From positions 407,089 to 471,088 of the forward strand of contig NZ_BMPQ01000001.1 of the NCBI RefSeq assembly GCF_014647675.1: a stretch of 64,000 bases of DNA, in the 5' to 3' direction. The translations under genes and the position numbers were made by a program. This DNA comes from Streptomyces flaveus. GTDB taxonomy: Bacteria; Actinomycetota; Actinomycetes; Streptomycetales; Streptomycetaceae. Every line of letters begins with the position of its first letter. The stretch's first letter is position 1. The notes under the pieces are model-generated. The model saw only the letters and a list, made by a program, of their open reading frames with translations. It was not told where the DNA came from and searched no databases. Shown one piece after another: positions 18,727 to 26,962 of this stretch.

Positions 18727-21420
18727 CTAGAAGCCGTCGTAGGGGCGAAGCACCGCCACCTCGGGGCCGAAAGCGACCACGAGATGACCGTTGGGCGCGG
18801 CCGTGAGCGCGTGCACGGGGAACGGGAGCAGATAGTCGGTCGCGGCCGGGCGCCCTGTGGTCAGCTCGATGAAGCGCACGGTGCGTTCATGGCCGACGGC
18901 CGCTGAGAGCCGTCCGTCGGCCGACCGGATGACGGCCATCGTCCCACCAGAACCTGCCTCGGTGAGTTCATGGCTGTTGATCTGTGTCATGGAGGTCAGG
19001 TCCCACAGGCTCACCGTCCCGTCCCGGCCCTGGGTGACGGCGGCAGGAACGTCGCCGACTGTGGCGGTGGCCACGGAGGTCACCCAGTCGGTATGGCCCC
19101 TCAACGGCTCACCGAGCCGGCGGCCGGTTGAGAGGTCCCACAGCCGCACCGACTTGTCCCAGCTGCCCGTGACCGCGAGGGGCCTGCCATCCACAACCGT
19201 GGCGGCAACGGCCGTGACACGGCTGAAGTGGCCGGTGAACGGATCGCCCAGGGCCGTGCCGGTGGTGAGGTCCCACATACCCACGGACCGGTCGCTGCCC
19301 GCCGTCAGGGCGACCGGCAGGCCGTCCGGTGTTGCCGTGGCCAGTGCCAGCACTCTGCCGTGTCCGGTGGGCACCGGCGGGATGACGTGCTCACCGGTGA
19401 CGGGATCCAGGACGTGCAAGGTGGCGTCCGGGTCAGCGGTCACGATGACCGGGTTCCCCTCCACGACCGCTGTGGTCAGGACGGCCGCCTCGGTCCCCAG
19501 AGGCGCGGTGACCTGCTCACCGGTGATCAGGTCCCAGGTGCGCACCGTGTGGTCGGCGCCTGCTGTGACGACCACGGGATCACCGTTGAGGACCGTCGTG
19601 GCGACGGCATGGACGGTTGCGGTGTGCCCGGCTCGGTGCCGCCCGCCCTCGTCGGCAAGGACGAGATCCCACATACGCACGGTGCGGTCGTCGCCCGCGG
19701 TCACCGCGACCGGGCGTCCGTCCGCGAAGGTGGTGGCGACGTCCCACACCTGGCCGGTGTGCCCGGCCAGGGGCTCGCCTCGCTGCTGCCGGGTGGCCAG
19801 GTCCCACACCCGTACAGTGCGGTCGAGGCCCGTGGTCACCGCCAGGATGTCCTGCCGCGTGTGCACCGTGTCGATGGAGCACACCCGTTCCGTGTGGCCG
19901 GTCAAGGGCCGGCCCCGGGGCCTTCCCTCCATCGCGTCCAGCACGGTGACAGTGCCGTCCTTCTCGGCGGCGAGGGACATCAGTCGGTCCTGTAGCTCCA
20001 GGGGGCGGGAAGTGGCGTGCGGGCCGGTTCCCGCCGTTTTCCTCAGACTGGTTCCGGCGCCTCTACGGCCGGCAAGCAGGTCCCACAGGTCTGCCCGCTC
20101 GGCCGGGTCGGGGGACAGGGCCGACAGCCCTTCCTCGGGAGGGATGGTGCGGATGGTTCGGATGCCGTCGACGGGCTCGGGACCCGGCGTCAGATCCCAG
20201 ACACGCAGCACCTGGTCCGTTCCCCTGCAGAGCGCGACGCGACGCGCCCCCAGTACCGCGGTCTGCCGCCTGGGGATGCGGACACCGTCGTCGTGGTAGT
20301 CGGCGGCCCAGTGCCCCACCAACTCTGGTTCGGTCCGGTCATCGAGCGTTATGGCGACGACTCGGTCGTTGACCACCACCAGGGCCGACACGCTCAGCAG
20401 GGGCTCGGCATCCGCGAAGTCAAGCCCTGCCAGGTCGGCACCGCTGATCGGGCGGCCGGTGCCGAGGTCCCACACCCGGAGCACTTGGCCCCGGGGCCCC
20501 GCCATGGCGATGGGGCCCTTCCCTTCGACCAGGAACGCCTCCACGACCTGCAGACACTCTCCGACCTGCCGGCCGGTCGCCGACTCCCACACTCCGGCCG
20601 GTCGGTCCTTGGCGGTAGTGACTGCGACATGCCGCCCCTCCAGGACACCTATGGCCGCGACCGACCGCACCTCCTGCAGCAGGGACCCCGTAGCCAGGTC
20701 CGTCACCCACAGCGTCCGATCCGGCCCCATGGTCAGAACCACTCGGCGCCCGTCCATGGTCGTGCTCTCCACGACGCTGACGAGTTCGCCGGCCGAGCGG
20801 CCTGTGTCGAGATCCCACAGCCGTACGGTTTCGTTGTCATCCGCGTGCAGAGTGAGCGCCAGGGCGCGCCCGTCGACCACAACCGACGCGACCGACAGCA
20901 AGGTGTTTTCCATCGGCCACACCGGATCGGCACCACCTGTCATCAGCTCGTGCCGCAGTTGCCTCGTTGCCAGGTCCCACACGCGCACCCGCGCATCGCG
21001 GCCCCCGGACACAGCGACCGGTCGGCCGTCGACGACTGCCACGGCCACCGACATGACAGGGGTGGCGTGACCTCCGAAGGAGTGCAGGAGTCGAGGATCA
21101 CCGGTAGATCGACTCGCCCACCCCACCGCCCACTGCGCACCGGATCCCCCCGGCACATCCGCGTTCTGGAACCAGTCGGCCAGCGCCGGATCTCCCAACC
21201 GGACGGCGTCCAGCGCCAGCAGCTGCCGACGGTGGACTGCCGCAACCGTCCGGTGCACATCCGCCGAGACCCCGTACACCTCCGCTATGGCCCGGCTCCG
21301 CGGGTCGTCTGCCTGGTCCAACAGCTCAAGAACACGCGCTGGTTCCATGGTGAGAAGCAGTCCGGGGTCCGACAGGACGCCGTGCCCTTCTTCGGGAGCA
21401 TCGCCAGAACCATCCGTCAT
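18727..21420 (-). CDS. WD40-repeat protein (stand-alone beta-propeller)
   Basis: This 897-residue protein starts at ATG 21420 after AAGGTG. The first 110 residues are helical. The rest is about 15 WD40-like repeats with regular ends such as VRVWDLATRQL, VRLWDLDTGR, LRVWDLGTGRP, VRTWDLITGEQ and VSLWDLTSMTQ, enough for two seven-blade propellers. The repeat core VVDGRPVAVSGGRD, found in varied forms, is typical of actinomycete conflict or signalling WD40 proteins. Those normally carry an N-terminal kinase, caspase, TIR or NACHT effector domain, but none is seen here. No membrane segment or signal peptide was found. The function is probably protein binding. No partner gene is adjacent. Confidence 0.88.
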   Translation of the reverse strand: MTDGSGDAPEEGHGVLSDPGLLLTMEPARVLELLDQADDPRSRAIAEVYGVSADVHRTVAAVHRRQLLALDAVRLGDPALADWFQNADVPGGSGAQWAVGWASRSTGDPRLLHSFGGHATPVMSVAVAVVDGRPVAVSGGRDARVRVWDLATRQLRHELMTGGADPVWPMENTLLSVASVVVDGRALALTLHADDNETVRLWDLDTGRSAGELVSVVESTTMDGRRVVLTMGPDRTLWVTDLATGSLLQEVRSVAAIGVLEGRHVAVTTAKDRPAGVWESATGRQVGECLQVVEAFLVEGKGPIAMAGPRGQVLRVWDLGTGRPISGADLAGLDFADAEPLLSVSALVVVNDRVVAITLDDRTEPELVGHWAADYHDDGVRIPRRQTAVLGARRVALCRGTDQVLRVWDLTPGPEPVDGIRTIRTIPPEEGLSALSPDPAERADLWDLLAGRRGAGTSLRKTAGTGPHATSRPLELQDRLMSLAAEKDGTVTVLDAMEGRPRGRPLTGHTERVCSIDTVHTRQDILAVTTGLDRTVRVWDLATRQQRGEPLAGHTGQVWDVATTFADGRPVAVTAGDDRTVRMWDLVLADEGGRHRAGHTATVHAVATTVLNGDPVVVTAGADHTVRTWDLITGEQVTAPLGTEAAVLTTAVVEGNPVIVTADPDATLHVLDPVTGEHVIPPVPTGHGRVLALATATPDGLPVALTAGSDRSVGMWDLTTGTALGDPFTGHFSRVTAVAATVVDGRPLAVTGSWDKSVRLWDLSTGRRLGEPLRGHTDWVTSVATATVGDVPAAVTQGRDGTVSLWDLTSMTQINSHELTEAGSGGTMAVIRSADGRLSAAVGHERTVRFIELTTGRPAATDYLLPFPVHALTAAPNGHLVVAFGPEVAVLRPYDGF

Positions 21421-22297
21421 GGTCACCTTTCCGGGGATACGGCAAAAGGCTTCACTGGGCATCGGAGCCTGCACCGGTGAGCACTGTGGCGTCGGCGCCC
21501 GGCGGCCCCACGGTCGCGAACAGGGCTGAGCCGGCCCCGCTGTGAACTCCGGGCTTGCGGTGCGCTGGGCATCGAGTCGCTGCGGCATCACATGGGTACG
21601 GCGTACGTCTCGTTCACAGGGTGACGGGGCCACGAGTTGGCGGCGGAGGTTGCGAACTCGCAAAAAGCCCTGAGCACTTCAGCGCCGTTCGCTTCCGTGC
21701 ACACAACCGTGGACATGCAAAGAGCCAGGCATGACCGGCAGCGTAGCCGTGCCCGGACACGTCCAGTCGCTTCCTGCCTTGCTTACGGCCGATACCAGCA
21801 GAGAATCGCGTAGTTCTACGCAATCTCCTGCCCGCTCCGCTCCACCGGCGTCGACACGATCTCTGTTGCAGTAGTTTCACGGATGCCACCGCGTGCGCCG
21901 TGCGGCACGATGCCGGGAGCCGTCCGACCGGACTTGACTGATCTCCGGCACAACCAGCCGGAGGAGGCCTGCTTCCAGCTGGGCGGCGCCGGCGCACGGT
22001 GAAGCGACTCGGCACAGTCGTCGGATCGCCGGGCCGTACGCAGTGCAGTTCGCGTCGGCGCTACGCGGGGAGAGACATTCGGCCACCTGAAGTGTAGGTT
22101 GACATTTTGTTGAACACGCACGGTGTTCGGCCGTTCGCCCTGCCCTTCGTGGTCGCGCAGCCACCCCTTTCTGCGCCGCCATGCTGTGATGCCCAAGGCG
22201 CATGTGCCCCGCGAATGTTGGCCGAGGACGCCCAACGTGCGCAGATCCGTACCGGACAAACCCTCCTCTTCTGTTCTGGCGCCCAAGGAGTATTCGC
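21421..22297. other. Large intergenic region
   Basis: About 880 bases between the divergent WD40 and phytase-like genes. Several frames stay open, but none combines a ribosome binding site with coding composition. A TTGACA hexamer at 22099-22104 resembles a -35 box, but no good -10 box lies at the right distance. No tRNA or repeat was recognised. Confidence 0.4.
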
Positions 22298-23371
22298 ATG
22301 CGTTTGAGTACGTCGATCACTGCTGTAGCGGCCATGAGTGTGGCCATGACCATGGGTACCGCACTGGCCCAGGGCGCCACCCACTCCGACTCCCCGGCCT
22401 CGTCCGCCGCGTCGCGTGACTGTTCCGACCTGGTCCGCATACGGGCCTTCTCCGACGACCTCGACAAGAAGACGCTGGACGGCGTTTTCGTCGGCAACAT
22501 GTCCGCCCTCGCCGTCGACCGGGGCGGCCGGATCACCGCGGTGTCGGACGAGTCGTACCTCTACTCGCTCAAGGTGCGCGAGACGGGACGCGCACTGAGA
22601 GCCGAGGCGGTGGCCGTGGCCCCGCTGACCGATCTGAACGGCGCGGCGCCGGACTCCGAGGGTCTGGCCGTCGACCGGGACGGCAGCCGGCTGATCAGCT
22701 CCGAGACCGAACCCTCCGTCACCCGCTACGACCGCGACGGCAAGGCGGTCGAGGCGCTGCCCGTGCCGGCCGCTCTCGCCGTCGCCCCGACGGGACGGGC
22801 CGTACGCAACCAGACCTTCGAGGGGCTGACGCTCCAGACCGGCGGACGCACCCTGGTCGCCTCGATGGAAGGCTCGCTCTCCGGCGACGAGACCGGCGTG
22901 GTGCGGCTGCAGACCTGGCATCGCGCTGGCCTGAGCGAGCCCTTCAAGACCGGTGCCCAGTACGGATACCAGGCCGACCAGGGCCTGGGAGTCGTCGAGC
23001 TCGCCCCGGCCGGAGACGGCCGGCTGCTCGTCCTCGAACGCGGCTTCACCCTCGGTGTCGGCAACACCGTCCGCCTCTACCTGGCCGACCCGCGCCGGGC
23101 CGACGACGTGAGCGGCACCGAGAACCTCACCTCGGGCGGCGCGGCCCGCCTGGCCTCCAAGACCCTGCTGGCCGACCTCGCCGACTGCCCGACCCTCGGC
23201 GCCACGGCGGAACAGCCCCAGCCCAACCCCCTGCTGGACAACATCGAAGGGCTTGCCGTGACCGGCCGCACCATCACCGGACGCGTGAAGATCCTGCTGG
23301 TCAGCGACGACAACGAGCGGGACACCCAGATCACCCGCCTGTACTCCCTCGACGTCCGGCTACCCCGTTGA
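22298..23371 (+). CDS. Secreted esterase-like activity of phytase family protein
   Basis: This 357-residue precursor has ATG 22298, 7 bases after AAGGAG. It has a signal peptide of about 25 residues, then a beta-propeller-like domain of the phytase-like/SdiA-regulated esterase family (PF13449 type). Key blocks are NMSALAVDRGGRITAVSD, PDSEGLAVDRDGSRLISSE, QTFEGLTLQTGGRTLVAS, and the late DNIEGLAVTGR with LLVSDDNERDTQIT. These carry the family's acidic metal-binding pattern. The true substrate of such proteins is mostly unknown. A decayed transporter-component gene follows on the same strand. Confidence 0.87.
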   Translation: MRLSTSITAVAAMSVAMTMGTALAQGATHSDSPASSAASRDCSDLVRIRAFSDDLDKKTLDGVFVGNMSALAVDRGGRITAVSDESYLYSLKVRETGRALRAEAVAVAPLTDLNGAAPDSEGLAVDRDGSRLISSETEPSVTRYDRDGKAVEALPVPAALAVAPTGRAVRNQTFEGLTLQTGGRTLVASMEGSLSGDETGVVRLQTWHRAGLSEPFKTGAQYGYQADQGLGVVELAPAGDGRLLVLERGFTLGVGNTVRLYLADPRRADDVSGTENLTSGGAARLASKTLLADLADCPTLGATAEQPQPNPLLDNIEGLAVTGRTITGRVKILLVSDDNERDTQITRLYSLDVRLPR

Positions 23372-23499
23372 ACGACCCCGCAGAGGTCGTCCAGCTCGTC
23401 GCCGAACCCCTGGCCTGAGCGCATCACACGGGGAGTACCGATCCTGGCGCTCCCCCAGAACGAACTGCACCCATAGCCGACCGACTTCAGCCGTGCCGT

Positions 23500-23995
23500 G
23501 ACAGCGGCCGCGCCGCGGCGTGTGCCCGCGCGCTCTCGGCGGCGGGCTTCACCGGCCCGCGCCTGGGCCACGAGCCCGTGCTGCGGCCGGCCTTCCTCAA
23601 GGAGGCGGGTGATGCGGCCGATGGCTGGGTGTTCGAAGCCCCGTACACCGAACCGCAGTCAGCAGGCACCAAGGCCGCCAAGGGTTCACCGCCGCCTACC
23701 GCGAACGCCACGGCACGCCGCCCGGCCGGTGGGCCGCCGAGGCGTACGACGCCGTCGGCCTGATCGCCCGCGCCCTCACGGCGGCCGGCACAGACACCGG
23801 GATCGACCCCGGCGAGGTCGCCGAGCACCTCTTCAGCACCGGCTACGACGGGCTGGCCAAGCCCATCCGGTTCGCCCAGGACAACACGCACGCCCTGAAA
23901 CCGGACCGAACCCGCTTCCTCTACCAGGTCCGCGACGGCACGTTCCGTTTCCTGGGCCGCCACGACCAGGTACAAGGGTCGAACACCGACGAGAA
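23500..23995 (+). pseudogene. Branched-chain-amino-acid-type ABC substrate-binding protein remnant, frameshifted
   Basis: Two forward frames together read as the C-terminal half of a Leu/Ile/Val-binding-type periplasmic protein. One frame gives VLRPAFLKEAGDAADGWVF up to about 23680. After a frame jump, the other gives FTAAYRERHGTPPGRWAAE, AYDAVGLIARALTAAGTD and KPDRTRFLYQVRDGTFRFLG. There is no start codon, no signal peptide and no N-terminal lobe, and the frame runs into the 3' end of the convergent LAL gene without a clean stop. A truncated, dead gene. Confidence 0.8.
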
Positions 23996-24019
23996 GGGCG
24001 GAAGCCCCTTCGAGGGGGC

Positions 24020-26962
24020 CTACCGACGCGAACGCCCCGCGACCAGCGACGCCAGCGCCGCCCGGGACGACACCCCCGTCTTGCGGTAGATCCGCCCGAG
24101 GTAGCCCTCCACGGTCCGCGGGCTGAGGTGGAGCTTCGTGGCGACCTCCTTGCTGGTCAGGCCCTCGGTGACCAGGTCGGCGATCTCCCGCTCGCGTGAC
24201 GTCAGTCCGGACAGTGGATCCGACGCGTCCGGCTGCCCGTCCGCAGCGCCGAAGACCTTCGGGCGTACCCGCTCCGCCACGCCGAGCAGCATCCCGGCGC
24301 CGCCGTCCGCGGCCAGTCGCCGTCCCCGGCGCCACATGGCGTGCGCACGGGCGTCTTCGCCGACGGCTTTCATGAGCGGGGCGCCGAACAGAAGCGACTG
24401 GACCTCTCTGAGCGTCGTCCCTGAGCGCCTGTTCAGCCGCGCGGCCTCGGCGTACATGCGCGCGGCCGCCGCCACATCGCCGCGGCGTTGCGCGACCTGG
24501 GCGAGGCTGCGCAACCCGGCCGCCCGCTTGGCCGCCAGGCCGAGTCGGCTCGCCTCCTCGTGGGCGAGTTCGGCCCAGCGTTCGGCGTCCGCCGTGTCGC
24601 CGGTGGCCAGGGACGCGGTGACGAGCAGTTCCAGGTGGTTGGGACGCATCGATCGTTGCAGCCGGTGCAGGTCCTTCCCGCCGGCCTCGAGCATGACGTC
24701 CCGCGCCCGGTGCGGATCGCCGGAGCTCAGCGCGGCGTAGGCGAGCAGGGACTTGTACGCGTTTCCCCACCAGGTGTGGCTGTTCCCGGCCACCGACGCC
24801 GCGTTCTCGGCGACGGCCAGCGGACGGGGATCACCCTGCGGGTACGCCTGCGCCAGGATGACGGACCTCAACGCCAGCGTGAAACCGAGCAGGTCGGAGC
24901 TGCCGACGGCCCGCGCGACGGACTCGGCCTCGTCGACCAGTTCCATCGCGGTCGTGATGCGACACGTGCTGAAGTGGGCGTACGCCTTGCACAGCAGGAG
25001 CTGCGAGAGCATGTACAGCTGGCCGGTCCGCCGGGCGACCGCCAGGCCCCGCTCGGCGTGCCGCTCCGTGTCGGCGAAGTTCTCCTGGAACGCCTCGGTC
25101 CAGCCCAGCCTGACCAGGGACTCGCACAGGCGGGCGACATCGCTGTCGGTCAGCCCGTCCACCAGACCGGCCGCGAGCGCGGCGAACTTCCGGGAGGCGG
25201 CCATGTCACCCGCGTACGCCTCACCCATGGCGGCCAACGACAACGCGGACGCCTCACCGATCTCATCGCCCAGAGAGCGGGCGGCTTCCAGAGTCTGGGC
25301 GAGTTCCGCCCGCACTTCCCCGTAGCGGGAGGCGAACACCGCGGCGGTGCCCAACTCGAGCCCCAGCTCGACCCGTTGAGCCCGCGACGGACCGGGTTTC
25401 CGCGCCAGCTCACGGCGCAGCAGTGCTTCCGCCTCGCGGTACTCGTCGAGATTGCGCAGCATCAGGGAGCACAGGGCGACCGCTGAGATCCGTACGGCGT
25501 CGTCGTCCTGAGTGCCCGGCATGTCGATGAGTTGGCGGAGCAGGTCCCGGCTCTCCTTCAGCCCACCGCTCACCCCCAGGACCCGGGCGCGCGACAGCAT
25601 CAGTTCACGCCTTCTGGCGAGGTGCTCCGGAGTGTTCGGCAGGATGCGCAGCACGGCTCCGAGCCAGTGCGCCGAGGCGGCCGGAGCGGTTGTGGCGGTC
25701 CGCTCGGCGGCTTCGGTCAATACGTCGGCCGCCTCTGCGTCCCAGCCGGTCACCGACTGGTCCAGGTGGTGTGCCCGGTCTGCGACGGGGGCGCCGATTC
25801 TGGTCAGTTCGGCCGCGGCCAGCCGGTGGTACTCCTCGCGTCGCCAGGGTTCGATGCTGTTGTGGACGAGGGCGCGGATGACGGGATGACGCAGCGTCAG
25901 CCCTCTTCCTCCCGGGCCGGGCCGGAGAAGGTCACGGCGCATCAACTCGCCGAGTGTGCTCCTGATGTCGGTGACCGGGGCCCCGGTCAGCGCGCCGAGC
26001 AGATCGGCGGTGGTGCGGTCGCCGAGTACCGCGGCGGCTTCCACGGTACGGCGCTCCAGCGGACCCAGCGGCGACAGCTCGTCCAGCAACAGCGCTCCGA
26101 GACCGGCGGGGATCCCCTCCAATATGCCGAGCACATCAGGGTTCGGGGAAGCCACCAGAACCGGCTGGGGAGGCCGGGCTCCCTTGTGTGCCTGGAGCAG
26201 CGCGAGAAAGTACAGCGGGTTGCCTTCGCTCGCCGCGTAGATCTCGGCGGCCCATGCCGAGGGCAGGTCTCCTGCCAGCTCCTCGACGCAGGCTTGTTCG
26301 TCGAGAGGGCCCAGAGGGATACGGAGTACCGCGCCGGTGTCCAGTCCGCGGGTCAGCGAGGCGGCGAGCGCGGTGGGCGCCTGGCGGTCACGCCGGGAGA
26401 CGACCAGCAGTACGGGCGAGGACACCGGGTGCCGGACGAGATGGTCGAGCATTTCCAGGGATGCCGGATCGGCCCAGTGGAGGTCTTCCAGGATCACCAC
26501 CAGCCGTTCGCCGCCGAGGTGGCGCAGCGCCTCGGTCATCGTCCGGTGGAGGCCGAACCGGTCACGGCCCTCAGGCACCCTCAACGGCCCCTCGGCAGCG
26601 CCTCTCAGGACGGGCGCGAGATCCGCCAACGCCTCGAACCCGCGCAGAGCTTGCGGTTCGAGGTCGGCGAAGGCGTCGGCGAACGGCCGGAACGGGCTGT
26701 GCCGCTCGTACTCCGTCGCCCGTCCGAACAGTACGGTCACCCCCCGTCGGCGGGCCCGCACGCCGAACTCGGTCAGCAGCCGGCTCTTGCCGATGCCGGC
26801 TTCACCGGTGATGTCGACGACCGCCGGACCGCCTCTCCCCGACTGGTCCATGGCCCAGTCGAGCCACTCGAGTTCGGTTGCGCGGCTGACGAAAGGCGTC
26901 CGGCCCGCGAGAGGCGTTCTGTCCGCGATGGGGCCGGGCGTCCCCCGTAGCTCCCGCATCAT
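24020..26962 (-). CDS. LAL-type LuxR regulator (large ATP-binding), copy 1
   Basis: This 980-residue regulator starts at ATG 26962, which overlaps the stop codon of the upstream LAL gene as ATGA. The N-terminal AAA-type ATPase carries Walker A GEAGIGKSRLL at about residues 52-62 and a Walker B-like LVVILEDLHWAD. A long helical TPR-like middle region follows, and a LuxR helix-turn-helix closes the protein (LTSREREIADLVTEGL, LSPRTVEGYLGRIYRKTGV). LAL proteins are MalT-like activators, usually for antibiotic clusters or catabolic genes. It is homologous throughout to the gene at 26959-29919, so the pair arose by tandem duplication. It converges on the transporter remnant. Confidence 0.92.
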   Translation of the reverse strand: MMRELRGTPGPIADRTPLAGRTPFVSRATELEWLDWAMDQSGRGGPAVVDITGEAGIGKSRLLTEFGVRARRRGVTVLFGRATEYERHSPFRPFADAFADLEPQALRGFEALADLAPVLRGAAEGPLRVPEGRDRFGLHRTMTEALRHLGGERLVVILEDLHWADPASLEMLDHLVRHPVSSPVLLVVSRRDRQAPTALAASLTRGLDTGAVLRIPLGPLDEQACVEELAGDLPSAWAAEIYAASEGNPLYFLALLQAHKGARPPQPVLVASPNPDVLGILEGIPAGLGALLLDELSPLGPLERRTVEAAAVLGDRTTADLLGALTGAPVTDIRSTLGELMRRDLLRPGPGGRGLTLRHPVIRALVHNSIEPWRREEYHRLAAAELTRIGAPVADRAHHLDQSVTGWDAEAADVLTEAAERTATTAPAASAHWLGAVLRILPNTPEHLARRRELMLSRARVLGVSGGLKESRDLLRQLIDMPGTQDDDAVRISAVALCSLMLRNLDEYREAEALLRRELARKPGPSRAQRVELGLELGTAAVFASRYGEVRAELAQTLEAARSLGDEIGEASALSLAAMGEAYAGDMAASRKFAALAAGLVDGLTDSDVARLCESLVRLGWTEAFQENFADTERHAERGLAVARRTGQLYMLSQLLLCKAYAHFSTCRITTAMELVDEAESVARAVGSSDLLGFTLALRSVILAQAYPQGDPRPLAVAENAASVAGNSHTWWGNAYKSLLAYAALSSGDPHRARDVMLEAGGKDLHRLQRSMRPNHLELLVTASLATGDTADAERWAELAHEEASRLGLAAKRAAGLRSLAQVAQRRGDVAAAARMYAEAARLNRRSGTTLREVQSLLFGAPLMKAVGEDARAHAMWRRGRRLAADGGAGMLLGVAERVRPKVFGAADGQPDASDPLSGLTSREREIADLVTEGLTSKEVATKLHLSPRTVEGYLGRIYRKTGVSSRAALASLVAGRSRR

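Noticed and set aside
22099..22127. A TTGACA promoter upstream of the phytase-like gene
   Set aside because: At a 17-base spacing the -10 position reads GGTGTT, and it lies about 170 bases from the gene.
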